Shown piece by piece: positions 27,348-35,196 of a stretch of DNA of 49,242 nt. The notes beneath the pieces are model-generated. The model was not told the DNA's origin and ran no database searches. It saw only the letters and a program-made list of their open reading frames with translations. A program made the translations under genes and the position numbers. Numbering within the stretch: the first letter of the stretch is position 1; every line of letters starts with the position of its first letter. Origin of the DNA: Pseudomonadota bacterium (GTDB lineage Bacteria; Pseudomonadota; Gammaproteobacteria; Pseudomonadales; Moraxellaceae); assembly GCA_021848605.1 (NCBI GenBank), contig JAJZUM010000003.1:1-49242 (forward strand), read 5' to 3'.

Positions 27348-27533
27348 ATGACGGAACTAAAAAAAATCAGGATTACTCAAATCCGTAGTAAGGCTCACCG
27401 CCTGCAAAAACACAAGGCAACCCTTGCTGGACTTGGATTGCGTCGTATTGGTCATACGGTTGAAGTGATTGATACCCCTGAAAATCGTGGCATGATCAAC
27501 AGTATTCATTTTCTGATCAAAGTAGAGGCATAG
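27348..27533 (+). CDS. rpmD: 50S ribosomal protein L30
   Basis: 61 residues (E. coli 59). [48 protein letters not shown] matches the short bacterial L30. Starts 3 bp after rpsE. Confidence 0.99.
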   Translation: MTELKKIRITQIRSKAHRLQKHKATLAGLGLRRIGHTVEVIDTPENRGMINSIHFLIKVEA

Positions 27534-27535
27534 TC

Positions 27536-27976
27536 ATGCATCTTAATGATTTGAGTCCCGCAGAGGGCTCCAAAAAACCAGCACGTCGTGTCGGACGTGG
27601 CATTGGTTCGGGATTGGGTAAAACAGGTGGTAAGGGTGTTAAGGGACAGACTTCACGTGGTAAGGGTAAAGTGCGCGCTGGCTTTGAAGGCGGCCAAATG
27701 CCGATCTACCGTCGCTTGCCCAAATTTGGATTTACCAGCGCCCAAGCACTGCTGACCGCAGAAGTTCGTCTTTCTGAACTGGCTAAAATAGAAGGTTCGG
27801 TTGTAACTCTGGAAACGCTCAAGGCAGCCAATGTAGTCAAAAAGAACATGAAAGCTGCCAAGATTATGCTGTCCGGCTCCATTGATCGTGCCTTTGAGAT
27901 CAAAGGCGTTCCTGTAAGTGCAGGTGCTCGTAAAGCGATTGAAGCGGCTGGTGGCTCAGTCTCTGAGGAGATCTGA
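27536..27976 (+). CDS. rplO: 50S ribosomal protein L15
   Basis: 146 residues (E. coli 144). [43 protein letters not shown] is the glycine/basic N-terminal extension that threads into 23S rRNA; the globular C-terminal part ends [16 protein letters not shown]. Late assembly protein. Two bases after rpmD. Confidence 0.99.
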   Translation: MHLNDLSPAEGSKKPARRVGRGIGSGLGKTGGKGVKGQTSRGKGKVRAGFEGGQMPIYRRLPKFGFTSAQALLTAEVRLSELAKIEGSVVTLETLKAANVVKKNMKAAKIMLSGSIDRAFEIKGVPVSAGARKAIEAAGGSVSEEI

Positions 27977-27980
27977 TCGC

Positions 27981-29324
27981 ATGGATCGCTCTGAAACAGC
28001 ACGCAAGATGTTGCAGAATCCTGGCATGCGTGCCGGGTTGTCTGAATTGTGGAGCCGGGCTATTTTTCTGCTTGTAGCTCTGCTCGTCTTTCGTCTGGGT
28101 ACGCATATTCCAGTTCCTGGCATTAATCCGGAACGTTTGGCGCGTATGTTTGAGCAGAACAAGGATACTATTTTATCCATGTTCAACATGTTTTCAGGTG
28201 GGGCGCTTCAGCGCATGAGTATTCTTGCGTTGGGAATCATGCCGTACATTTCTTCGTCTATCATTGTCCAACTTCTGACAAGTGTGCTTCCTGAATTGGA
28301 AGCCCTCAAAAAAGATGGGGAAGCAGGAAGAAGGAAGATCAATCAATACACCCGTTATGGTACCGTTGGACTGGCATTTGTTCAGGCCGTGGGTATGTGT
28401 GCAGGTCTGGTATCACAAGGTATTACCCTGACCGTTGGTTTGCCCTTTTTTGTTCCCGCTGTTTTTAGTCTGGTTGCAGGCACCATGTTCCTGATGTGGC
28501 TGGGAGAGCAGATTACCGAACGCGGTGTGGGAAATGGCATCAGTATGCTTATTTTTGCTGGGATTGTCGCTGGTCTGCCTGCTGCGATTGGTCGATCGCT
28601 TGAGGCAGCCCGTCAGGGGGACATGAGTCCACTGGCACTTATTTTACTGACCGTACTGGCTGCTGGTGTGGTATTCGCAGTGGTGTATATGGAACGAGCC
28701 CAGCGTAAAATTACTGTTAATCATGCGAAACGACAGTCAGGACGTAAAGTCTATGCGGCTCAGCAGTCCCACTTGCCATTGAAAATCAATATGTCCGGTG
28801 TTATACCGGCTATTTTTGCAAGTTCTTTGTTGTTATTTCCCGCTAGCTTGGCGACATGGTTTGGACATTCAACACAGCCTAATGCATTACAGAGAGTTTT
28901 AACGGATATATCATTGGCTTTGTCTCCTGGTCAGCCTTTATATCTGATTCTGTTTGCGCTGTTGATTCTGTTTTTCTGTTTCTTCTATACGGCGTTGATG
29001 TTTAACCCTAAGGAAGTTGCTGACAATCTGAAGAAAAGTGGTGCCTTTATCCCGGGAATTAGACCTGGAGAACAGTCAGCTCGATATATTGACAAGGTTA
29101 TTGCCCGTCTTACTTTGGTTGGGGCTGTGTATATGATCGCTGTCTGTATTTTGCCAATGATCCTGCAGATCAGTTTCCACGCACCCTTCAGTTTTGGCGG
29201 AACATCATTATTAATTGTTGTTGTTGTTGTTATGGATTTTATGGCACAGGTCCAGTCGCATTTGATGTCACATCAATATGACAGCCTGCTCAAAAAGGCC
29301 AATCTCAAGAATTATGGTTCTTAG
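27981..29324 (+). CDS. secY: Preprotein translocase subunit SecY
   Basis: 447 residues (E. coli 443), ten predicted membrane helices. Start [26 protein letters not shown] at 27981, 4 bp after rplO. Recognised by [56 protein letters not shown], the cytoplasmic loop [21 protein letters not shown] and [22 protein letters not shown]. Forms the SecYEG channel in the inner membrane for protein export and insertion. Its usual place, between rplO and rpmJ, is kept. Confidence 0.99.
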   Translation: MDRSETARKMLQNPGMRAGLSELWSRAIFLLVALLVFRLGTHIPVPGINPERLARMFEQNKDTILSMFNMFSGGALQRMSILALGIMPYISSSIIVQLLTSVLPELEALKKDGEAGRRKINQYTRYGTVGLAFVQAVGMCAGLVSQGITLTVGLPFFVPAVFSLVAGTMFLMWLGEQITERGVGNGISMLIFAGIVAGLPAAIGRSLEAARQGDMSPLALILLTVLAAGVVFAVVYMERAQRKITVNHAKRQSGRKVYAAQQSHLPLKINMSGVIPAIFASSLLLFPASLATWFGHSTQPNALQRVLTDISLALSPGQPLYLILFALLILFFCFFYTALMFNPKEVADNLKKSGAFIPGIRPGEQSARYIDKVIARLTLVGAVYMIAVCILPMILQISFHAPFSFGGTSLLIVVVVVMDFMAQVQSHLMSHQYDSLLKKANLKNYGS

Positions 29325-29340
29325 TTTCAAGGGGGTTATG

Positions 29341-29457
29341 ATGAAAGTCCAGGCATCTGTAAAGAAGATTTGCGCTTCGTGCAAGATTGTACGTCGCAAT
29401 GGTGTTGTGCGTGTTATCTGTAGTTCGGAACCCAGGCACAAGCAACGCCAAGGGTAA
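29341..29457 (+). CDS. rpmJ: 50S ribosomal protein L36 (zinc-binding form)
   Basis: 38 residues, equal to E. coli. Reads [19 protein letters not shown], then [19 protein letters not shown]. Zinc ligands Cys11, Cys14, Cys27 and His33 are all present. A second in-frame ATG lies just upstream at 29338; 29341 gives the family length and suits GGGGG upstream. Last gene of the spc block. Confidence 0.98.
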   Translation: MKVQASVKKICASCKIVRRNGVVRVICSSEPRHKQRQG

Positions 29458-29463
29458 TAGGTC

Positions 29464-29492
29464 TTGATTTTTTGAAGCTCTGGCGCTAAAAT
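29464..29492 (+). promoter_or_regulatory. alpha operon promoter (sigma70-like)
   Basis: TTGATT (29464-29469) and TAAAAT (29487-29492) with a 17-bp spacer lie in the 81-bp gap between rpmJ and rpsM. A start about 7 bp downstream would leave a leader of only about 40 nt, too short for a full E. coli-type S4 pseudoknot upstream of rpsM. Confidence 0.65.
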
Positions 29493-29538
29493 CCTGCCCC
29501 TTTCACGGTGGATGCCAGTTTTCAGTGGAGTAAGGTGA

Positions 29539-29895
29539 ATGGCTCGTATAGCCGGTGTTAACATCCCAGATAATAAACATGTCGTTGTATCGTTGACCTA
29601 CATTTATGGCATAGGACGCACAACGGCGCAAAGTATTTTGACTAATGTGGGCATTGCTCCTGCGGTTAAAGTCAAGGATCTGACGGACGCCCAGTTGGAC
29701 AGCATACGCTCGGAAGTCGGCAAACATACGACTGAAGGTGATCTGCGCCGCGAAGTGATGATGAACATCAAGCGTCTGATGGATCTGGGTTGTTACCGGG
29801 GCCTGAGACACCGGCGTGGGTTGCCTGTACGTGGGCAAAGAACCAAGACCAATGCCCGGACCCGTAAAGGTCCTCGCAAGGCCATTAAGAAATAA
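29539..29895 (+). CDS. rpsM: 30S ribosomal protein S13
   Basis: 118 residues, equal to E. coli. [30 protein letters not shown] and [29 protein letters not shown] identify it. Forms intersubunit bridges from the 30S head. GGAG precedes the ATG. First gene of the alpha block. Confidence 0.99.
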   Translation: MARIAGVNIPDNKHVVVSLTYIYGIGRTTAQSILTNVGIAPAVKVKDLTDAQLDSIRSEVGKHTTEGDLRREVMMNIKRLMDLGCYRGLRHRRGLPVRGQRTKTNARTRKGPRKAIKK

Positions 29896-29907
29896 GAGTC
29901 GAGAACC

Positions 29908-30294
29908 ATGGCAAAAGATACGCGTGTACGCAAAAAAATCACCCGCACAGTCTCTGATGGGATTGCGCATATTCATGCATCGTTTAACAACACCATTGTA
30001 ACGATTACTGATCGGCAAGGTAATGCGCTCAGTTGGGCTACTGCTGGCGGGTCGGGATTCCGTGGTTCCCGTAAATCAACTCCATTTGCAGCGCAGGTTG
30101 CCGCAGAGACTGCAGGAAAGGCAGCGCAGGAGTATGGTCTTAAGAACCTGGATGTTATGGTTAAAGGTCCGGGACCTGGACGTGAATCAGCTGTGCGTGC
30201 TTTGAATGCCGTCGGATACAAGATTAGCAGCATAACGGATGTCACACCGATTCCGCATAATGGCTGTCGTCCTCCCAAAAAGCGTCGCGTCTAA
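29908..30294 (+). CDS. rpsK: 30S ribosomal protein S11
   Basis: 128 residues (E. coli 129). [46 protein letters not shown] and the ending [20 protein letters not shown] are diagnostic. Located on the 30S platform near the E-site mRNA. Confidence 0.99.
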   Translation: MAKDTRVRKKITRTVSDGIAHIHASFNNTIVTITDRQGNALSWATAGGSGFRGSRKSTPFAAQVAAETAGKAAQEYGLKNLDVMVKGPGPGRESAVRALNAVGYKISSITDVTPIPHNGCRPPKKRRV

Positions 30295-30311
30295 TCTGAG
30301 GTTAAATAATT

Positions 30312-30935
30312 ATGGCTCGTTATCTTGGCCCAAAGTGCAAATTGGCACGCCGTGAAGGAACAGATTTGTTCCTTAAAAGTGGTGTAAAGCCACTGGACCA
30401 AAAGTGCAATCATGAAGTTCCTCCTGGCCAGCATGGTCCCAGTAAACGTGGTCGTGCTTCTGATTATGCCCAGCAGCTTCGTGAAAAGCAGAAAGTGCGT
30501 CGTATTTATGGTGTGCTTGAACGTCAGTTTGTGAATTACTACAAAGAAGCAGCTCGTTTGAAGGGTGCGACGGGTGAGCGCCTGTTGCAGCTTCTTGAAG
30601 GTCGATTGGATAATGTTGTTTATCGTATGGGTTTTGGTGCAACGCGTGCAGAAGCCAGGCAGCTGGTTTCGCATCGCAGTATATTGCTGAATGGAAAGCG
30701 TGTGAGTATTCCCAGCCAGCAAGTTCGGCCTGGTGATGAAATTTCCATACATGAAGCAGCACGCGACCAGTTGCGTATTAAAAATGCTCTAGAGCTCTCT
30801 GCTCAGAGAGGTGTTCCTTCATGGGTCGAAGTTGATGCACAAGCGATGAAAGGAACATTCAAGGCTGCACCGGAGCGTGTCGATCTGTATCAGGAAATTA
30901 ATGAAAACCTGATTGTCGAACTCTACTCCAAATAA
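30312..30935 (+). CDS. rpsD: 30S ribosomal protein S4
   Basis: 207 residues (E. coli 206). [24 protein letters not shown], the S4 RNA-binding domain around [38 protein letters not shown], and the ending [21 protein letters not shown]. It is the zinc-free type. Primary 16S rRNA binder and, in E. coli, repressor of the alpha operon. Confidence 0.99.
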   Translation: MARYLGPKCKLARREGTDLFLKSGVKPLDQKCNHEVPPGQHGPSKRGRASDYAQQLREKQKVRRIYGVLERQFVNYYKEAARLKGATGERLLQLLEGRLDNVVYRMGFGATRAEARQLVSHRSILLNGKRVSIPSQQVRPGDEISIHEAARDQLRIKNALELSAQRGVPSWVEVDAQAMKGTFKAAPERVDLYQEINENLIVELYSK

Positions 30936-30951
30936 TTTTGAAGAGGTGGCT

Positions 30952-31956
30952 ATGTCTAGTGTTGCTGAGTTTTTAACTCCACGTTCAATTAATGTTCAGG
31001 CAATATCTTCCAGACAAGCCAAGGTTGTGCTTGAACCGCTGGAACGTGGATTTGGTCATACCCTCGGCAATGCATTGCGCCGTATCCTTTTGTCCAGTAT
31101 GCCAGGTGCAGCGGTGACTGAGGCTGAGATACAGGGTGTCGATCACGAATACAGTACGATTGAAGGTGTTCAGGAAGATGTCATTGAGATCCTGCTGAAC
31201 CTTAAGGGCCTTGCATTGGTGATGCATGACCATTCTGAAGGTTATATTGAGGTTTCAAAATCAGGTCCAGGCGTTGTTACTGCGGCGGATTTTATGTGCC
31301 CACACTTTATTGAAATCATGAACAGGGACCATGTTATTGCTCATTTGGGACAACATGCGACCCTGAACATGCGACTTAAGGTTGGTCGGGGCCGTGGATA
31401 TGAGCCTGCTGATTCACGATTTGGTGAGAGTGAAACGCGCCCAATTGGTCGGCTGCAGCTTGATGCTTCCTATAGCCCTGTACGTCGAGTTGCTTATGTT
31501 GTCGAAAGTGCGCGTGTTGAACAGCGTACGGACCTAGACAAGCTTGTGATTGATCTTGAGACCAATGGTACGATTGATCCGGAAGAAGCCATCCGACGTG
31601 CGGCAACGATTCTCCAGCAACAGATAGCTGTTTTTGTTGACCTGCAGAAAGATAAGGCACCAGAGCCTGTTATGGAGCGTGAGGAAGTTGATCCGATTCT
31701 TTTACGTCCGGTTGATGATCTTGAGTTGACGGTTCGCTCAGCTAATTGTCTGAAGGCTGAGAATATTTATTATATTGGTGATCTTGTGCAGCGGACTGAA
31801 GTCGAGTTTTTAAAGACCCCAAATCTTGGCAAGAAATCCCTGACTGAAATTAAGGATGTACTTGCATCGAAAGGCTTGTCCTTGGGTATGCGTCTTGAGA
31901 ATTGGCCACCAGCCAGCTTGCGCAATGATGACCGTGTCAATTTCCGCGGTCGATAA
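30952..31956 (+). CDS. rpoA: RNA polymerase alpha subunit
   Basis: 334 residues (E. coli 329). Start ATG at 30952 after GAGG; the open frame from 30913 overlaps rpsD. N-terminal dimerisation domain with [27 protein letters not shown]; linker; C-terminal domain with [29 protein letters not shown] and [32 protein letters not shown], which contact UP elements and activators. Confidence 0.99.
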   Translation: MSSVAEFLTPRSINVQAISSRQAKVVLEPLERGFGHTLGNALRRILLSSMPGAAVTEAEIQGVDHEYSTIEGVQEDVIEILLNLKGLALVMHDHSEGYIEVSKSGPGVVTAADFMCPHFIEIMNRDHVIAHLGQHATLNMRLKVGRGRGYEPADSRFGESETRPIGRLQLDASYSPVRRVAYVVESARVEQRTDLDKLVIDLETNGTIDPEEAIRRAATILQQQIAVFVDLQKDKAPEPVMEREEVDPILLRPVDDLELTVRSANCLKAENIYYIGDLVQRTEVEFLKTPNLGKKSLTEIKDVLASKGLSLGMRLENWPPASLRNDDRVNFRGR

Positions 31957-31977
31957 TTAAGTAAAGGTGTATTGATC

Positions 31978-32340
31978 ATGCGTCATCGTAATAGCGGAGT
32001 AAAGTTGGGTCGAAACAGCAGTCATCGTGTTGCTATGTTTCGTAATATGGCAGTTTCTCTTTTCGAGCATGAGTTGATTTTAACAACTCTGCCTAAAGCT
32101 AAAGAACTGCGTCGTGTTGCTGAGCCCTTGATTACCTTAGCGAAACAGGATTCTGTTGCCAACCGAAGGCTGGCTTTTGCCCGTACCCGCAGTGATTTGG
32201 CGGTCGGAAAGCTCTTTACTGTTTTGGGTCCTCGCTATCGTGAACGTTCGGGTGGTTATTTGCGTATTGTTAAAACGGAACCTCGTGCGGGTGACAATGC
32301 GCCGATGGCTTATGTTGAACTGGTTGATCGGTCGATTTAG
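31978..32340 (+). CDS. rplQ: 50S ribosomal protein L17
   Basis: 120 residues (E. coli 127). [24 protein letters not shown] start at 31978. [24 protein letters not shown] and [24 protein letters not shown] are typical. Near the tunnel exit. Last gene of the superoperon, followed directly by a terminator. Confidence 0.99.
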   Translation: MRHRNSGVKLGRNSSHRVAMFRNMAVSLFEHELILTTLPKAKELRRVAEPLITLAKQDSVANRRLAFARTRSDLAVGKLFTVLGPRYRERSGGYLRIVKTEPRAGDNAPMAYVELVDRSI

Positions 32341-32365
32341 TTATATTTTTTCCTGTGTTCTGATT

Positions 32366-32394
32366 AAAGAGTGGCTCTGCTGCTCTTTTTTTTT
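32366..32394 (+). terminator. Intrinsic terminator of the ribosomal superoperon
   Basis: AAAGAGTGGC (32366-32375) pairs with GCTGCTCTTT (32379-32388) in a 10-bp stem with two G-U pairs and a TCT loop, followed by a T-run through 32394. It lies 26 bp after the rplQ stop. Confidence 0.88.
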
Positions 32395-32400
32395 GTTTTC

Positions 32401-32429
32401 TTGAATTCGCTGTTGGAGCGTTCTAGAGT
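32401..32429 (+). promoter_or_regulatory. Candidate cheV promoter (sigma70-like)
   Basis: TTGAAT (32401-32406) and TAGAGT (32424-32429) are 17 bp apart, just after the rplQ terminator and 51 bp before the cheV ATG. Moderate match; a sigma28 or sigma54 motif was not seen here. Confidence 0.4.
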
Positions 32430-32480
32430 TAGTTAACACGTATTGTGGATTTTTGCACCTTTTTCACGAGTGAGGTTTAC

Positions 32481-33422
32481 ATGAGTGGCTTATTGGAGAC
32501 GGTCGATAAGCGAACGCAGATGGTTGGTCAGAACCGTCTGGAGTTGCTTTTGTTTCGTCTGAATGGTGATCAACAGTACGGCATTAATGTTTTTAAAGTC
32601 AGAGAGGTTCTGCGCTGCCCAAAACTGACATCTTTGCCCAAACGCCATGATGTGGTGAGGGGTGTAGCCCATATCCGCGGTGGAACCATACCGGTTATGG
32701 ATATGTCTCTGGCTGTTGGTGGACCAGCTATGGAAAACATTGATGACTGTTTTGTCATCATCACCGAATACAACATGAATATTCAAGGTTTCATGGTGCA
32801 TTCGGTTGAGAATATTATTAATACCAATTGGGAAGATATTCATCCGCCACCTAAGGGTACCGGTAAGCAGAGTTATCTTACTGCGGTGACGCAGGTTGGG
32901 GATCGTTTGGTTGAAATTATTGATGTTGAGAAGATTCTTGCCGAAGTATCGCCGATGCGGCATGAAGTTTCCGCTGGTATCGTTACTGAAGAGGTAGTTA
33001 CTGTAGCGCAGCAACAACAATTTAATGTGCTGGTTGTTGATGATTCTTCGGTTGCCCGCAAGCAGGTTATTCGTTGTTTGCAGAGTGTCGGGGTACAGAT
33101 TCATGAGTTGAGTGATGGATTGCAGGCGATTAAGCATCTGCGCAAGCTGGCGGATGATGGCAAGGATGTAACCAAAGAATATATTCTGATTATTTCGGAT
33201 ATCGAAATGCCGGAAATGGACGGTTACACGTTGACTTCTGAAATTCGTAAAGATCCACGTTTGAGTCAGTTGTATGTACTTTTACATACCTCTTTATCCG
33301 GTGTTTTTAATGAGGCACTGGTTAAGAAAGTTGGTGCTAATGATTTTCTTGCAAAATTCCGTCCTGATGACCTTGCCGCCAAGGTGTCGGAACGCGTTCG
33401 TGTGAATATGCCTAAAGCATGA
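32481..33422 (+). CDS. cheV: Chemotaxis protein CheV
   Basis: 313 residues. CheW-like coupling domain (about 1-165: LLLFRLNGDQQYGINVFKVREVL, GVAHIRGGTIPVMDMSLAVGG) joined to a receiver domain (about 185-310) with LVVDDSSVARKQV, phospho-acceptor Asp240 in ISDIEMPEMDG, and HTSLSG. CheV bridges receptors to the CheA kinase and can be phosphorylated. Start ATG at 32481 with GAGG upstream; the frame from 32445 is an over-extension. It stands just before the flgB operon but with its own terminator. Confidence 0.95.
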   Translation: MSGLLETVDKRTQMVGQNRLELLLFRLNGDQQYGINVFKVREVLRCPKLTSLPKRHDVVRGVAHIRGGTIPVMDMSLAVGGPAMENIDDCFVIITEYNMNIQGFMVHSVENIINTNWEDIHPPPKGTGKQSYLTAVTQVGDRLVEIIDVEKILAEVSPMRHEVSAGIVTEEVVTVAQQQQFNVLVVDDSSVARKQVIRCLQSVGVQIHELSDGLQAIKHLRKLADDGKDVTKEYILIISDIEMPEMDGYTLTSEIRKDPRLSQLYVLLHTSLSGVFNEALVKKVGANDFLAKFRPDDLAAKVSERVRVNMPKA

Positions 33423-33429
33423 TGGTTTG

Positions 33430-33454
33430 GGCGTCAGATCCTTGACGCCTTTTT
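33430..33454 (+). terminator. Intrinsic terminator after cheV
   Basis: GGCGTCA (33430-33436) and TGACGCC (33443-33449) form a perfect 7-bp stem with a 6-nt loop, followed by five T. It lies 8 bp after the cheV stop and separates it from flgB. Confidence 0.88.
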
Positions 33455-33520
33455 CTTGTTGTCTTTCCAAATTAATTCCTTTTTCTTTTTTTTTTTATCA
33501 GTCCCTTCATTCAGGTTTGT

Positions 33521-33537
33521 TTGGTATGTATTTTGCT
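33521..33537 (+). promoter_or_regulatory. Sigma54 (-24/-12) promoter of the flgB operon
   Basis: TTGGTATGTATTTTGCT has GG at 33523-33524 and GC at 33535-33536 with exactly 10 bp between, the invariant sigma54 spacing, plus the TTGCT form of the -12 box. It lies 33 bp before the flgB ATG and after the cheV terminator. Rod-hook operons in related bacteria are commonly sigma54-dependent (FleR/FlrC activators). Confidence 0.72.
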
Positions 33538-33569
33538 TTGTTTTAACCAAACAGTTTGGAGTGACGGCT

Positions 33570-33971
33570 ATGCCTCTCAGTTTCTCTTCGGTTTTAGGAT
33601 TTGACAGCAGAGCTCTTGGTGTTGAGTCGCAACGTATGCAAATCCTGGCCTCAAACCTGGCAAATAGTGACACGCCGAATTACAAGGCTAAAGACATCAA
33701 CTTTGCTGCTGCCATGCAGGCCGCTGCATCAGATATGCAGCAGTCGGGACTTAGCCGAACCCAACCGGATCATTTTGCAGGGTTGCCGCCAGCTCCTCCA
33801 GCGAATGTTATTGAATACCGAATTCCAACTCAGCCATCAATTGATGGCAATACGGTTGATCAGCAAGTTGAGGAGGCTGCCTTTTCCCGGAATGCCATGA
33901 ATTATCAGGCTACTCTGACTTTTCTGGGTAATTCGATTAAAAATCTGATGACGGCTGTCAAAGGCAGCTAA
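33570..33971 (+). CDS. flgB: Flagellar proximal rod protein FlgB
   Basis: 133 residues from the ATG at 33570 (TTGGAGT upstream); the open frame to 33456 runs through the promoter region and is not real. LGFDSRALGVESQRMQILASNLANSDTPNYKAKDINF is the rod/hook N-terminal motif; the helical C-terminus ends NYQATLTFLGNSIKNLMTAVKG. Secreted by the flagellar type III apparatus and forms part of the proximal rod. Confidence 0.97.
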   Translation: MPLSFSSVLGFDSRALGVESQRMQILASNLANSDTPNYKAKDINFAAAMQAAASDMQQSGLSRTQPDHFAGLPPAPPANVIEYRIPTQPSIDGNTVDQQVEEAAFSRNAMNYQATLTFLGNSIKNLMTAVKGS

Positions 33972-33981
33972 GGAGCTCATC

Positions 33982-34425
33982 ATGTCGATGTCGGATATTT
34001 TCAGTATTGCAGGTAGCGGCATGAGCGCTCAAACCGTTCGCCTCAATACGGTCTCGAGCAACATCGCCAATGCCGATTCGGTGACCTCGTCAGTGGGTAA
34101 AACCTACCGCGCCCGTGAACCGGTATTTCGTGCTATTCAGCAATCCCTTCTTGATGTCAATAGTGGACAAGCGGATATGTCACTTGGTCCTGAGGCTGCA
34201 GGGGTACAGGTAGCTGGTATTGTTGAAAGCAAGGCACCTTTACAGATGCGCTATGAGCCACATAGCCCTTATGCTGACAAAAATGGCTATGTTGCCTATC
34301 CCAATGTCAATGTTGTTGAAGAGATGGCTAACATGATTTCAGCGTCGCGTTCCTTTCAGACCAATGTCGATGTATTAAATACCGCGAAACAATTAATGCA
34401 AAAAACTTTGACCCTCGGTCAGTGA
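33982..34425 (+). CDS. flgC: Flagellar proximal rod protein FlgC
   Basis: 147 residues. DIFSIAGSGMSAQTVRLNTVSSNIANADS at the start and YVAYPNVNVVEEMANMISASRSFQTNVDVLNTAKQLM at the end are the FlgC signatures for coiled-coil rod packing. Proximal rod subunit. Starts 10 bp after flgB. Confidence 0.97.
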   Translation: MSMSDIFSIAGSGMSAQTVRLNTVSSNIANADSVTSSVGKTYRAREPVFRAIQQSLLDVNSGQADMSLGPEAAGVQVAGIVESKAPLQMRYEPHSPYADKNGYVAYPNVNVVEEMANMISASRSFQTNVDVLNTAKQLMQKTLTLGQ

Positions 34426-34433
34426 GGTGTGTG

Positions 34434-35171
34434 ATGACGTCCATTTCAGCTTCAAATTCCAATAATTCGATTCTTAGTCAGTACGCTATAGGCAACCAGA
34501 CCGCTGTTTCGGGAGCCAATGCGTCGTCTTCAGCATCCAACGCAGCTCAGGCAGTGGCTTCTGCCACCCAATCCCTTGGAGAAAATGATTTTCTTACCAT
34601 GATGATGGCTCAGCTGAAAAATCAGGATCCACTTAATCCCATGGATAATACACAGTTTGTGGCTCAGTTGGCACAGTTTTCCCAAGTCCAGGGTATTCAG
34701 AATATGAATACCACCATGACTTCCCTGAGTCAGAGTATGACCTCCAATCAGGCCTTGCAGGCATCAAGCTTGATTGGCAAGCAGGTGTATGTTCCCTCTG
34801 CGTCAACATCCTATTCGGGACAGGGTGGCTTGACAGGGCAATATGTGCTGCCGCAAGCCAGTAGTGGTGTTGATGTAACGATTTCAGATAGCAGTGGCAG
34901 CGTCATCAAAAATATACCGTTGGGCTCTCAGGCAGCTGGAACCAATAATTTCAGTTGGGATGGTACGAACAACCAGGGAGTTGCTGTACCTGCCGGGACA
35001 TACAGTGTTGCGGTTTCAGCGCCGGTGGGTGGAAAAACGACTCAGTTGAGCACCAATTTACCCGCAAGTGTCAATAGCGTCAGTTTTAGTGGTAGTGGGG
35101 GCGCCGTACAACTGAATCTTCAAGGTATGGGTTCCGTGCCACTGACTTCAGTGACCCAGATTGCCCAATAG
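34434..35171 (+). CDS. flgD: Flagellar hook assembly scaffold FlgD
   Basis: 245 residues from the ATG at 34434 (GAGG 6 bases upstream). A Ser/Ala/Asn-rich leader is followed by LGENDFLTMMMAQLKNQDPLNPMDNTQFVAQLAQFSQVQGIQNMN, the FlgD signature. The C-terminal part has the Tudor/FnIII-like hook-capping fold (NFSWDGTNNQGVAVPAGTYSVAV). It caps the growing hook and is removed when the hook is complete. Confidence 0.97.
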   Translation: MTSISASNSNNSILSQYAIGNQTAVSGANASSSASNAAQAVASATQSLGENDFLTMMMAQLKNQDPLNPMDNTQFVAQLAQFSQVQGIQNMNTTMTSLSQSMTSNQALQASSLIGKQVYVPSASTSYSGQGGLTGQYVLPQASSGVDVTISDSSGSVIKNIPLGSQAAGTNNFSWDGTNNQGVAVPAGTYSVAVSAPVGGKTTQLSTNLPASVNSVSFSGSGGAVQLNLQGMGSVPLTSVTQIAQ

Positions 35172-35196
35172 TCTAATGTGTTGAGGGGTAGATACC

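Noticed and set aside
32441-32460. Possible sigma54 promoter before cheV
   Set aside because: GG to GC spacing is only 6 bp.
33456-33569. N-terminal extension of FlgB
   Set aside because: It would be translated from the sigma54 promoter and T-rich tract; FlgB homology begins at 33570.
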